This document shows positions 21,164 through 30,018 of a stretch of 64,000 nucleotides of DNA, one piece after another. This DNA comes from Leptospira ognonensis (GTDB lineage Bacteria > Spirochaetota > Leptospiria > Leptospirales > Leptospiraceae). Numbering within the stretch: the stretch's first letter is position 1; each line of letters opens with the position of its first letter. The position numbers and the translations under genes are program-made. The stretch is from positions 248,001 through 312,000 of the forward strand of contig NZ_RQGD01000035.1 in assembly GCF_004770745.1 (NCBI RefSeq), in the 5' to 3' direction. Under the pieces are notes generated by a model, which had not been told where the DNA came from, searched no databases, and saw only the letters and a program-made list of their open reading frames with translations.

Positions 21164-22675
21164 ATGAATCGTAAGAAATTAGCATACGTTAGTATCGCTT
21201 TAACCATTGGATTTTTTTCATCGAACAATTGTTCTGGTGACTCAGAAATTCTTGCTACCTTTGACGGTGGAACTGTTTCTCGTGGAGAGCTCAATTTTGT
21301 CATTGAAGCATCCAAGCGAGGCAATGGCGAACCACAGACGATAGCACCAGATGTTCAGGTAAAAATCATAGAAGGCGTTGCTCTTGAAAAAATACTTTTA
21401 AAAGATAGTATCCAATCAAAAAAAGTTGATCCGAATGATTTGGTGAAAATTGAAAATCTAGTTTCCGATTTTTTAAAGTTAAATATTTACCTTCGAGAAT
21501 ATATGAAGAAGGCGATGAAACAGAAACCACTCGAATTTGTAGATTTACAAATTGCCATTATTCGAGGCGAGGACGGTGCATCTAACGAAAAGAAGGCTGA
21601 TGAGTTACTCGCAAAGTTATCAAATGCCTCTAGGTCTGAAATCAATACTTTAATCTCAGAAAATACTGACGACGTTGGTCGAAAACCGATTGCAGGCAAG
21701 CTTGAACCTTTTTGTGTGAACTGCAGTTCTAATCCGTTAGAAGACATCATAGAAGAAGCAAAAAAAGACAAGGCTGGAAAATTCGTAAAATTCAGTAAAG
21801 ATCCGCGTATGATATACATAGTGCGCATTACAAATACGGAAAAAGTAAATCCTTCAAGGGTTGCAAAATATTATACTGAAGTATTTAATAAATTCGGCTC
21901 CGAAGCAAAAGAATACGGAATCACACATACAGACGAGCAAAGTAAAAATGCGATTGCCTATTATGCGGAAGGCAGTAGTGAAGAAAAGGGAAAACAATTC
22001 GCCGGTCAAATGTTGAAACAGTTCGAACAAGGTCTGTACCAAAATGAACTAAACCGTTTGAAAGAAGAAAGTGGGATCGTTGTTAATCCAATGAAGCCTG
22101 TCTACGGTCCAGAACAAGTGAATCCGAAGGAATACACCGCTGACTTAGTTCTATTCACGAACAAAGATAAGTCAACTTACACTTGGAAAGATTTGGAAGT
22201 AGATTTTACACTGGTTCCTGCAACTTTAAAACAGGAATACAAGGATGAAAAAGCAAAGATATTCGATATGATCAATCTTTTTCAATCAACTATCTTACAA
22301 GGCAAGATTGCTAAAAATCTCACTGTCGTACAAAAATTAGAATCAAATACAGCGTTTAGAATGCAGTTAGATAAAATGCGGGTTTCTCTTGCTTTGAAAG
22401 CGCTTCAGGATGAAATTAAAGCAGTCCCTGTTAATGTAACAGAGCAACAAATGAAGGACACTTACGAAGCGGGTAAACTTTATGCCTACTCTTCCGAAGA
22501 TCCTAAAAATCCTAATAATCGAATTCCGCAATCTTATGGTCAAGTGCGAGAGCGAATTAAAACAGAATTGGAAGGAACTCAGAGAAATACATTCATAGAG
22601 CAAAAAATTTCTGGATTAAAATCTTCTTATAATCTAAAAATTGATCCTAGTCGACTAAAGGAAGTTACGCTTTAA
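21164..22675 (+). CDS. SurA/PrsA-like lipoprotein (putative periplasmic chaperone)
   Basis: A 503-residue exported protein with a signal peptide ending SSNNC, a relaxed lipobox at about residue 23. The mature N-terminus, ILATFDGGTVSRGELNFVIE, resembles the N-terminal chaperone domain of SurA/PpiD/PrsA proteins, which starts with a strand (..NGxxIT..) and helices. The middle has a pair of cysteines in FCVNCSSN. I could not identify a clear parvulin catalytic domain, so isomerase activity is not claimed. The stop codon lies inside the stem of a strong terminator. Outer- or inner-membrane location is undetermined. Confidence 0.6.
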   Translation: MNRKKLAYVSIALTIGFFSSNNCSGDSEILATFDGGTVSRGELNFVIEASKRGNGEPQTIAPDVQVKIIEGVALEKILLKDSIQSKKVDPNDLVKIENLVSDFLKLNIYLREYMKKAMKQKPLEFVDLQIAIIRGEDGASNEKKADELLAKLSNASRSEINTLISENTDDVGRKPIAGKLEPFCVNCSSNPLEDIIEEAKKDKAGKFVKFSKDPRMIYIVRITNTEKVNPSRVAKYYTEVFNKFGSEAKEYGITHTDEQSKNAIAYYAEGSSEEKGKQFAGQMLKQFEQGLYQNELNRLKEESGIVVNPMKPVYGPEQVNPKEYTADLVLFTNKDKSTYTWKDLEVDFTLVPATLKQEYKDEKAKIFDMINLFQSTILQGKIAKNLTVVQKLESNTAFRMQLDKMRVSLALKALQDEIKAVPVNVTEQQMKDTYEAGKLYAYSSEDPKNPNNRIPQSYGQVRERIKTELEGTQRNTFIEQKISGLKSSYNLKIDPSRLKEVTL

Positions 22676-22699
22676 CATAAAGCGTAACCAAGTTTTTTT
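22664..22699 (+). terminator. Rho-independent terminator overlapping a stop codon
   Basis: A perfect 10-base stem GTTACGCTTT (22664-22673) / AAAGCGTAAC (22679-22688) with a five-base loop AACAT is followed, after CAAG, by seven T. The stop TAA at 22673-22675 begins in the last base of the first arm. Confidence 0.88.
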
Positions 22700-22700
22700 G

Positions 22701-22728
22701 TTGAATCTAGACCTATTTTCGATATCTT
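22701..22728 (+). promoter_or_regulatory. Candidate promoter of the tandem-HTH gene
   Basis: TTGAAT (22701-22706), 16 bases, TATCTT (22723-22728), immediately downstream of the preceding terminator's T run. A start of transcription near 22735 would leave only about ten untranslated bases before the ATG at 22746. Confidence 0.35.
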
Positions 22729-22745
22729 GACTTATAGAGGCGCAA

Positions 22746-23165
22746 ATGAATAATCATATATACATGCTTAGAAAGAAAAGAGGCGTAAAGCAGTACGACA
22801 TGGCAAGGGCACTTAGCGTATCTCCAAGCTACTTATCGAAAATTGAAACAGGTGCTCAAGACCCGACAGAGAAGTTTAAAGTTGCTTGTGCTAAATATCT
22901 AAAGACTTCTGTGGACCGTTTGTTCAATGAGAGTGCAGTCGAAGAAATTTACCCTGAGTTTTCAACGGGTCTGAAGAATAAGCTCTGGGCCGTGAGAAGA
23001 GAATTGGGAATCAAACAATATGACTTTGCAAAGAAATTGAAAGTTTCGACTCCCTTCCTTTCTAAAGTGGAGCTAGGACTTCTCGAACCTCCAGAACAAT
23101 TTAAAACTTTAGCTTCCAAAGCCTTAAAAATGAGTAAAAAAGAACTATTTCTTAGTTCAAAATAA
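22746..23165 (+). CDS. Tandem XRE-type helix-turn-helix regulator
   Basis: A 139-residue protein made of two HTH_3 domains in a row. The first (about 4-58) contains KQYDMARALSVSPSYLSKIETG and the second (about 77-132) KQYDFAKKLKVSTPFLSKVELG; the two are clearly duplicates. Each also repeats the EKFKVACAKYLK / EQFKTLASKALK helix. No ligand-binding or oligomerisation domain is attached. One chain could read two adjacent half-sites like a covalent dimer. It stands alone between two terminators, suggesting its own promoter and possibly autoregulation. Target genes unknown. Confidence 0.85.
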   Translation: MNNHIYMLRKKRGVKQYDMARALSVSPSYLSKIETGAQDPTEKFKVACAKYLKTSVDRLFNESAVEEIYPEFSTGLKNKLWAVRRELGIKQYDFAKKLKVSTPFLSKVELGLLEPPEQFKTLASKALKMSKKELFLSSK

Positions 23166-23179
23166 TTTCATTTCAAACG

Positions 23180-23208
23180 AGCAAGGCAAATACACTGCCT
23201 TGCTTTTT
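23180..23208 (+). terminator. Rho-independent terminator after the HTH gene
   Basis: A perfect 9-base stem AGCAAGGCA (23180-23188) / TGCCTTGCT (23196-23204) with a seven-base loop, running into TTTTTT. Confidence 0.88.
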
Positions 23209-23231
23209 CCTTCTTAACCCTTAAAAATACT

Positions 23232-23260
23232 TTGTCACATACTCTCCCTCTCTTCAGATA
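23232..23260 (+). promoter_or_regulatory. Candidate promoter of the NSS transporter gene
   Basis: TTGTCA (23232-23237), 17 bases, CAGATA (23255-23260). Its position would place the transcription start only a few bases before the ATG at 23269; no Shine-Dalgarno sequence is visible, so translation may be nearly leaderless. Confidence 0.35.
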
Positions 23261-23268
23261 GTCATGGA

Positions 23269-24855
23269 ATGAAAACATCACATGATGGATGGGCAACGCG
23301 CATTGGTTTGATACTCGCTGTCGCGAGTGGAGCCATAGGACTTGGAAATTTTTTACGTTTCCCTGGGCAAGCGGCTCAAAACGGTGGCGGTGCCTTTATG
23401 GTACCTTACATCATTAGCTTCGTACTTCTAGGCATTCCTGTCTGTTTAGCTGAATGGACAATGGGCAGAATGGGTGGTCACCATGGTCATAGCCTTCCAT
23501 TCATCTTCAAAGAATATCTAAAAGGGTATTCACTCAAAATTACCGGAACCATAGGCGTCATGGTGCCTGTCATGATCTATGTTTATTATATTTTCATTGA
23601 ATCCTGGTGCCTTGCTTATGTTTATTATTTTGCCACAGGCGCGCTTGGAAAACCGACACTTGGTGCGGGAAATATCCCGGATCAAAGGGAAGTCATTTCC
23701 ACATCCTCGTCCTTTTTTTTGAATTTAACGGGTGCTAATGAAAATGGTGCTTCTTTTCAAAGTCCTATTATTATTTTTTTTCTTATGTGTTTTCTCTTTA
23801 ATTTTCTACTCGTCTACCGTGGTTTATCTCGCGGACTTGAAGCATTTGCAAAATTAGCCATGCCTCTCATGGGAATCTGTTCAACGATCGTATTGATACG
23901 CGTTCTTACAATTCCCGGAATCGAATCGGGACTTGCCATCATGTGGAATCCCGATTGGTCGGCTTTAAAAGAGCCAAAGGTATGGATCAGCGCTGCCGGC
24001 CAAATTTTTTTCTCACTTTCAACCGGATTCGGAATAGCACTGGTATTTTCTAGTTTTTTAAAAAGAAAGGATGATGTAGTATTATCTAGTTTATCATCTG
24101 CGTCGCTCAATGAATTCGCAGAAGTTGTGTTTGGTGGGCTGATTACAATACCGGTCGCTTTTCTATTTCTTGGAGCGACAGTTACATCCTTTGGAACTTT
24201 TGGAATGGGATTTATCGCATTGCCTGCAGTATTTAGCATGATGCCAGGCGGAAATATTTTCGGAGCTCTTTGGTATTTTGTCCTCTTTTTGGCTGCCATC
24301 ACCTCCTCCATTACGATGCTTCAACCAGGAATTTTATTTTTAGAAGAAGGATTTAAACTAGGGAAGCGAAAATCATCGCTTTTCTTATTTCTGTTTACAT
24401 TTACGCTTTGTCTACCTATCGTATACTTTAACAGAGATTTTGCTGCACTTGATATAGCAGATTTTTATATCGGAACTATCATGATATATGTTCTAGCAAC
24501 GATTCAAATTTTTGTATTTTATTTCAAAATTGGTATTAAAAAAGGTGCAGAACATGCGACAGAAGGATCTATCATCCCTTTTCCTTATATCATTCAATTT
24601 ATTTTAAAATATATCACCCCTTGGTTTTTACTTATCGTGTTCATTTCTTTTTGTTACATGAATTTACCAGAATATTTAGACAAGATGAACGCTGAGAAGA
24701 TGGGTCAGCTGGCATTGAACGCAGGCAAAGACGTGTATGCAGCTCAAGTAAAAGCAGATATCTCGAAGTATGTAGGCTTCGGTCTTGTAATCGTATTTCT
24801 ATTTATTTATTATTTAGTTCATGTGGCCATCGATCGCTCAAATAAGGAAAAGTAA
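23269..24855 (+). CDS. Neurotransmitter:sodium symporter family transporter
   Basis: Na+-coupled importer of amino acids or related compounds in the inner membrane. The 528 residues give about twelve transmembrane helices. The sodium- and substrate-site loop of TM1, [15 protein letters not shown] (about 19-33), is the family fingerprint, and [10 protein letters not shown] follows. TM6 region [15 protein letters not shown] and TM8 region SSITML are also in place. The following 38-codon gene resembles the MetS small subunit, which points to the MetP-type subgroup (methionine/alanine import in Corynebacterium), but substrate is an inference. Confidence 0.9.
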   Translation: MKTSHDGWATRIGLILAVASGAIGLGNFLRFPGQAAQNGGGAFMVPYIISFVLLGIPVCLAEWTMGRMGGHHGHSLPFIFKEYLKGYSLKITGTIGVMVPVMIYVYYIFIESWCLAYVYYFATGALGKPTLGAGNIPDQREVISTSSSFFLNLTGANENGASFQSPIIIFFLMCFLFNFLLVYRGLSRGLEAFAKLAMPLMGICSTIVLIRVLTIPGIESGLAIMWNPDWSALKEPKVWISAAGQIFFSLSTGFGIALVFSSFLKRKDDVVLSSLSSASLNEFAEVVFGGLITIPVAFLFLGATVTSFGTFGMGFIALPAVFSMMPGGNIFGALWYFVLFLAAITSSITMLQPGILFLEEGFKLGKRKSSLFLFLFTFTLCLPIVYFNRDFAALDIADFYIGTIMIYVLATIQIFVFYFKIGIKKGAEHATEGSIIPFPYIIQFILKYITPWFLLIVFISFCYMNLPEYLDKMNAEKMGQLALNAGKDVYAAQVKADISKYVGFGLVIVFLFIYYLVHVAIDRSNKEK

Positions 24856-24856
24856 T

Positions 24857-24973
24857 ATGGAGCAAACTCTACATTTAAATTGGCAAGGCATCGCGATCAT
24901 GTCCACTTCTCTCTTACTCGTCATTTCCTTAAGTATCTACTGTATTTACCATCTCGTTAAAAATAGAGAATAA
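24857..24973 (+). CDS. MetS-like small subunit of the NSS transporter
   Basis: A 38-residue protein with one transmembrane helix (about 13-32, AIMSTSLLLVISLSIYCIY) and a basic C-terminus (HLVKNRE). It starts one base after the transporter stop and ends one base before the DinG gene. Size, topology and position match the MetS/MtpS-type small subunits that accompany some NSS transporters and are needed for their activity. The match is on architecture; sequence similarity to known MetS was not tested. Confidence 0.72.
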   Translation: MEQTLHLNWQGIAIMSTSLLLVISLSIYCIYHLVKNRE

Positions 24974-24974
24974 T

Positions 24975-26966
24975 TTGGACACCCGCACAATATTTGAAAA
25001 GAATCTTTCTGCACTTTGGCAGGATTATGAACCCAGAAATGAGCAGATTGTCATGGGTGAGTCCATTGAGCGATCATTACAACAAGGCATTCATCTGGCA
25101 ATTGAAGCTGGCACAGGTGTCGGTAAATCGTTAGCATATCTAATACCGGCAGCTTTATTTGCGCTTGAAAATGAGACGACGGTTGTCATTTCGACAGAAA
25201 CAAAATCACTCCAAGATCAAATCTTAGAAAAGGACATCAATATTGTTCGGGAAGTGATCAGGAAGGATCTAAGTGCTCACGTTGCGCTTGGAGCGAATAA
25301 TTACCTCTGTAAACGAAAGTATTCGAAAGTCATGGATCGAGGTGAGTTCGGTCCTGAGATGGAAGCTGAGATTGATTCCTTCGTCAAATGGGAGCGTGCT
25401 ACTGAATCAGGAATTCGTTCCGAATACAAAGGCTTTCTTTCCAATTCTTTTTGGAACCAAGTCGGAAGAGACGCAGACAATTGTTTGGCGAGGAATTGTC
25501 CTAATTTTAATTCGTCCTACTATTTTCTGGAAAAAGAAAAATGGAAGAAAGCAAATATTCTCATTGTAAACCATCATCTTCTAGCTAGTCATTTGGCAGG
25601 CGATTTTAGAATATTACCGCCTTTTCAACATTTGGTGATAGATGAAGCACATGCATTTCCTGAGATCGTTGGCAAGGCCTTTGGTTCCGAGGTAAAGTAT
25701 GAAGTCATTCTCAACCAATTGCATTATCTATTCCATCCAGAAAAGAGATCTGGTTTGGCTTTAAAACTTCCCGAAGTCAAACGCGGAAAACTAATTGAAG
25801 CCATTGACAAGTCTCTTATATATCTCGGTGATTTCTTTCGCTTGTTATTCTCGGAAATTCCATTAAATTTTCAATTTTCATTCCGCCACGTTCCCCGGAT
25901 CAAAGTGGATGATGGAAAATTAGAGGACGCACTTTATGATCTCTCAGAAATTTGCCTAAGTTTTTTGGAGACTTTCAAAAAAGATAGTGAAGACCAAGAT
26001 GAAAAAGAGATTGCTATTGGCCTTGAGATGGTGGGAACAAATATGAAGAAGGCATCTGCGTTTCTAGAAGAGTTCCGAACAAAGACAAATAAAAATTTAG
26101 TCTTTTGGATTGAGGCGCCAAATCAAAATGCTAGAGATAAATTTTACCAACTGTATTCGCAGCCAAAGAATACAGAAGAGATACTTTCAAAAACGTTATT
26201 TCCGAATTTAGAATCCGTCATCATGACTTCTGCCACCTTATCCCCTTCTCCAGGAAATTTTCAATATTTCTTAAAAGAAATCGGGACAAAGGAGATTGAA
26301 ACGAAAACCCTGAATTCACCTTTTTCTTACTCTACACATTCACTGCTTTTTGTTCCGAAAAATGTAGCTGATCCAACATCGGCACCTGCCCAAAATAAAA
26401 AAGATATCTGCGATTGGATTGAACGGCTGGTCAAACTTTCCCAGGGTGATGCTTTCGTTTTATTTACTTCAAACAAATTGCTCCAAGAAGTTCATGAGGA
26501 ATTGAGTCGGCGCATAGACTTTCCGATTTTTTCTCAGTTTCAGTTAGGTGCTATACAGGCAAAACGGGAGTTTCTTGAAACACCCGAGAGTGTCTTGTTT
26601 GGTGTCGCCAGTTTTTGGCAAGGGGTGGATATCAAGGGTGACAAACTCAGAAATGTCATCATCACAAAACTGCCTTTCCAAGTGCCAACGGAGCCAGTAC
26701 TGCAGGCGAAAATGGAAGATATGGAAAAGGAGGGAAAGAGTCCATTTTGGGAAATGCAAGTTCCAAAAACCTGTCTACAATTACGTCAGGGATTTGGTAG
26801 GCTCATACGTTCTGGTACAGATACAGGAATGGTCAGCATTTTAGATCCGCGCATACATACAAAATCTTACGGTAAAAATGTGATTCAAAGTCTACCGAAG
26901 GGTGTGCCGGTCGTTACGGAATTTTCGGAATTGGAAAGAAAATTTAAAAATTTACCGAAAGGATAA
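24975..26966 (+). CDS. DinG-family ATP-dependent DNA helicase
   Basis: XPD/DinG superfamily 2 helicase, probably acting on DNA repair or replication intermediates. It starts at TTG one base after the small transporter subunit gene. In 663 residues: Walker A EAGTGVGKSLA (about 43-53), motif Ia STETKSLQDQ, the DEAH box VIDEAHAFPEI (about 222-232), SATLSPSP, and the C-terminal QGFGRLIRSGTD. The usual four iron-sulphur cysteines would lie between motifs Ia and II. I see LCKRKY, then NCLARNCPNFNSS; the fourth cysteine (C-x5-C) is serine. The cluster may be absent or incomplete. Confidence 0.88.
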   Translation: MDTRTIFEKNLSALWQDYEPRNEQIVMGESIERSLQQGIHLAIEAGTGVGKSLAYLIPAALFALENETTVVISTETKSLQDQILEKDINIVREVIRKDLSAHVALGANNYLCKRKYSKVMDRGEFGPEMEAEIDSFVKWERATESGIRSEYKGFLSNSFWNQVGRDADNCLARNCPNFNSSYYFLEKEKWKKANILIVNHHLLASHLAGDFRILPPFQHLVIDEAHAFPEIVGKAFGSEVKYEVILNQLHYLFHPEKRSGLALKLPEVKRGKLIEAIDKSLIYLGDFFRLLFSEIPLNFQFSFRHVPRIKVDDGKLEDALYDLSEICLSFLETFKKDSEDQDEKEIAIGLEMVGTNMKKASAFLEEFRTKTNKNLVFWIEAPNQNARDKFYQLYSQPKNTEEILSKTLFPNLESVIMTSATLSPSPGNFQYFLKEIGTKEIETKTLNSPFSYSTHSLLFVPKNVADPTSAPAQNKKDICDWIERLVKLSQGDAFVLFTSNKLLQEVHEELSRRIDFPIFSQFQLGAIQAKREFLETPESVLFGVASFWQGVDIKGDKLRNVIITKLPFQVPTEPVLQAKMEDMEKEGKSPFWEMQVPKTCLQLRQGFGRLIRSGTDTGMVSILDPRIHTKSYGKNVIQSLPKGVPVVTEFSELERKFKNLPKG

Positions 26967-26971
26967 ATAGC

Positions 26972-27838
26972 ATGAAAGTTCTTTTTAAATCCACTCCGTT
27001 GCTCATCTTTTTACCCTTTTTTGGCATTTCGGCTGGTCCGGCTCAGGATATTGATTTTTATAAGACGATTTCCAATTGGTATGATCTCACACTTACTGCC
27101 CAGGTGAATGAACCTCTTCCGAAGATCATATTTAACGAGGATGATCCAGATTTTGGAAAACCAAATACGGCTACAAATAAAAGTAGATCGGATCTATTGG
27201 CTCGTAAAAAAGCAAAAGAAAAACTTCGCGTTCGTCTCAGCCAAAGTTTAGAGAGTTTGTTTTATGACTCTAATTATACAGTGTTTGAATACTCTCAAAT
27301 GAATAAGATGGTTAGATCTCGCATCAATGCTTTTATTTCCGAAGAAAAAGAGATATTTGATTTTCAACCTGGTAAGAATCAATTGATCTCAAAAGCCTCC
27401 ATCAACCTTATCGGCAAACAGGGATTTTTAGCTTATTTACCAGTGGAATATGCCTCTGAACAAATTCCCACCTTTACAGAGGAAGTCTTGCCTGTCGAAT
27501 TCTCGGGCCTCGTCGTAGATGCACGTCATCTTAAAGTTAAAAAAGCCCTCTTTCCAAAAATCCAATCGGATCGAGGTCTTGATGTTTATTCTCCTTTTTA
27601 TGTTAAGGAAGGTTATGCGATTGAGACAGGGTATGTGGCGTATAGAGATGATGAAGATCCAAAAAATTGGGAAAAACGCGCAGGTAAAAATCCTTTTTTC
27701 ATCGTAGCGCTCGGAGTGTCAGGTAAAAACCAGACAGATTTAATTCTTCCTGCAGATGAGGTGGCAAAATTTCTCAGCCACCCCGAAACAAGGAAAAATC
27801 TTATGCGTTGCAGAGTGTTGGTTTTAGTTTCGAAGTAA
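26972..27838 (+). CDS. Exported LPP20/FlgP-like protein
   Basis: A 288-residue protein with an N-terminal signal peptide (hydrophobic about 8-20, likely cleaved after ISAG). The C-terminal half, FSGLVVDARHLKVKKALFPKI followed (in shorter quotes) by DRGLDVYSPFYV and GYVAYRDD, resembles the LPP20/FlgP-type fold, where the motif is GLVVDARGL...P..SP.I...G..VY. Such proteins are often envelope- or flagellum-associated; no such link is visible here. It starts five bases after the helicase gene and its end overlaps the opposite TPR gene by 38 bases. Confidence 0.6.
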   Translation: MKVLFKSTPLLIFLPFFGISAGPAQDIDFYKTISNWYDLTLTAQVNEPLPKIIFNEDDPDFGKPNTATNKSRSDLLARKKAKEKLRVRLSQSLESLFYDSNYTVFEYSQMNKMVRSRINAFISEEKEIFDFQPGKNQLISKASINLIGKQGFLAYLPVEYASEQIPTFTEEVLPVEFSGLVVDARHLKVKKALFPKIQSDRGLDVYSPFYVKEGYAIETGYVAYRDDEDPKNWEKRAGKNPFFIVALGVSGKNQTDLILPADEVAKFLSHPETRKNLMRCRVLVLVSK

Positions 27839-28604
27839 TCGATAGAAACGTTTTTTCTGCTTTCTCATACTCACCATGAAATAGATAGGCAAATCCCATA
27901 TCTTCTAATTCTTTCATGCTTAAGTTTCCAGAGTTGGATTCCATACTGCCAATATTAGAAAATAATGTTTTATAAGATTCTCTTTTTTCCTCAAATGAAG
28001 GTAAGTTCATTTTACCAGGAATGTTTTCAAATATTAGGTTTGCTTCTTTGTGGCGATCCAAAAATAAAAGTGACATACCGACGATTTTATGGATATCAGA
28101 ATCATTTAATTGTTTGATATTCTCACGAAAAAATTTAATTACTTCTTCATACTTTCTTAGATTGTAAGTAGCGATGATTTCTTCTTTGGCGAAGGATTGA
28201 TCGTTGGATTTGGATTTAAATATCGAGATGATCTTGAGAGCATCTGAAAAATTTTCAGACCGAAAATAGATTTTAAGAGCTAGATTGATGATGCTATAAC
28301 AGATAGCATGGTTGGCAGATTGAAAATATAAACTCAAATGGCTCGCGGCTTCTATATAACGTCCGTTATTAAAGTTTACAATTGCCTCCACAATGGGTGA
28401 GAGAGAGGAAATCCCTTTTGGGCTGATACCTGCGATGTTGCCCTTCAATTCATAAGAGGCAAGAAAAGCTAAATGTTGGATATAATGATTTTCAGGCTGA
28501 GATTTTGCTAGAAGAAGAACTTCCTCATTTGCTCCGACTTCAAAGAGATCCCAAGCTTCTTTCTCCAAAGAAGGATGTATGCCTTTTGTTGCTTGCTGTG
28601 CCAT
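27801..28604 (-). CDS. TPR-like helical repeat protein
   Basis: A 267-residue, probably cytosolic protein of helical repeats. Clear TPR-like units include GRYIEAASHLSLYFQ, LRKYEEVIKFFREN and the C-terminal GFAYLFHGEYEKAEKTFLSI (last with the canonical G-Y-A-F spacing). No enzymatic domain, signal peptide or membrane helix. The ATG is preceded by GAGAGG. It follows asnS on the same strand after 55 bases. Function unknown; likely a protein-interaction scaffold. Confidence 0.68.
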   Translation of the reverse strand: MAQQATKGIHPSLEKEAWDLFEVGANEEVLLLAKSQPENHYIQHLAFLASYELKGNIAGISPKGISSLSPIVEAIVNFNNGRYIEAASHLSLYFQSANHAICYSIINLALKIYFRSENFSDALKIISIFKSKSNDQSFAKEEIIATYNLRKYEEVIKFFRENIKQLNDSDIHKIVGMSLLFLDRHKEANLIFENIPGKMNLPSFEEKRESYKTLFSNIGSMESNSGNLSMKELEDMGFAYLFHGEYEKAEKTFLSITSKLKPTLCNA

Positions 28605-28659
28605 AGTTTACCTCTCATAAAAATGATCGGTTGCTACGCTCGTTTTCCCTTGAGAATTT

Positions 28660-29964
28660 TTATGGATGGAGTCTGTAGATCATCCGAGGAAAAGGTATGC
28701 ATTCTCTGACGTGTTCGAGCCCGCAGATCCAGGCAAGCACCCTCTCTTGCCCCATTCCAAAACCAGAATGGGGCACCGAACCATACTTCCTCAGGTCCAA
28801 ATACCAATGATAAGAAGAAACAGGAAGCTGTTCAGCCTCTAGTCGCTCGACAATATTTTCGTAGTTCTCTTCTCGTTCAGAACCACCGATGATTTCTCCC
28901 ACGCCGTCAGGAGCGAGAAGATCTGCACATAAAACCGTCCTTGGATCCTCGGGATTTTGTTTCATATAAAACGCTTTGATGGACCTTGGATAATTTTTTA
29001 CAAAAACGGCGGTTCCATAATGCGCGGTAAGGAGATTCTCCCGTTCGGCGTTGATATCCTCTCCCCATTCAATGCTCTCACCCTTAGATTGCAAGAACGC
29101 TATTGCTTCAGTATAGTTGATGTGAGGAAATGGATCTTTGGTTTGAGAAAGGATTTTTTGAGGGTCTCTTTCCAACAATTTTAGTTCGGAAGGGCATCTA
29201 GCAACCACGGTTTGTATCACGGACCTAACAAATTGGTCTTGGAGTTTGAGGTTGTCCTCATTGGAAAAAAAAGCGGTCTCGGCTTCAACCATCCAAAACT
29301 CAGTAAGGTGCCTACGCGTTTTACTCTTTTCTGCCCGAAACGTTGGTCCGAAACAATACACTTTCGAATGAGAAAAGGCTGCGGTTTCCAAATACAGTTG
29401 GCCAGTTTGTGCAAGGTAGGCATTTCCCAAGTCAAAGTATTCTGTGGAAAACAGGGTGCCCGCTGACTCACCAACAGAACCTGTTAGAATCGGAGTGTCG
29501 ATGAGGGTATAATTTTCCTTGTGGAAGAATTCGCGAATGGCAAAAGAAAGCTCTGAGCGGATCTTGAGAATGGCAAGTTGCCTTTTTGACCTGAGCCAAA
29601 GGTGTCTGTGGTTGTGGAGAAAATCCGTGCCATGTTCTTTTGGGGTAATCGGATAGTCTTTTGATTCTCCAATAAGAGAAAATTTTACCAATTGCAATTC
29701 CAAACCTTCGGGTGCCTTTGCATTTTCCGCCAGATAGCCTTCCACAGAAAGGGAAGTCTCCTGCGAAAGTGACTTTAGGAGCTTAAAAGTATCCTCGCCC
29801 AATTTTTCTTTTTCGATGACCACCTGCAGGATTTTTCCTTCTGTTCTCAATTGGAGAAATTGGACATGGTTGTTGCCGCGAATGGCATGAACCCATCCCT
29901 TCCAGGTGACAAGCGAAGGGGACGGTGAAGAATTTTGATCGAAGGGAGTGCTACTCTGAGACAT
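28660..29964 (-). CDS. asnS: Asparagine--tRNA ligase
   Basis: Class IIb aminoacyl-tRNA synthetase that charges tRNA-Asn. The 434-residue protein has an N-terminal OB-fold anticodon-binding domain (about 18-110) and the catalytic core. Motif 2 is FRAEKSKTRRHLTEFWMVE (about 210-228), with the HLTEF loop of AsnRS rather than the AspRS version. Motif 3 is GFGMGQERVLAWICG (about 397-411), and CIPFPRM follows near the end. Somewhat shorter than typical bacterial AsnRS (about 460). The same window encodes tRNA-Asn (3270) and gatCA. Divergent from folD with 54 bases between. Confidence 0.94.
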   Translation of the reverse strand: MSQSSTPFDQNSSPSPSLVTWKGWVHAIRGNNHVQFLQLRTEGKILQVVIEKEKLGEDTFKLLKSLSQETSLSVEGYLAENAKAPEGLELQLVKFSLIGESKDYPITPKEHGTDFLHNHRHLWLRSKRQLAILKIRSELSFAIREFFHKENYTLIDTPILTGSVGESAGTLFSTEYFDLGNAYLAQTGQLYLETAAFSHSKVYCFGPTFRAEKSKTRRHLTEFWMVEAETAFFSNEDNLKLQDQFVRSVIQTVVARCPSELKLLERDPQKILSQTKDPFPHINYTEAIAFLQSKGESIEWGEDINAERENLLTAHYGTAVFVKNYPRSIKAFYMKQNPEDPRTVLCADLLAPDGVGEIIGGSEREENYENIVERLEAEQLPVSSYHWYLDLRKYGSVPHSGFGMGQERVLAWICGLEHVRECIPFPRMIYRLHP

Positions 29965-30018
29965 AGATGGTTTTTCTGTTTGCCAGGTCGATTTTCTTTG
30001 AAATTTTGAACTTACTAG

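Noticed and set aside
23814..24311. 165-codon minus-strand frame inside the NSS transporter gene
   Set aside because: Antisense shadow over transmembrane helices; hydrophobic codons on one strand often open long frames on the other.
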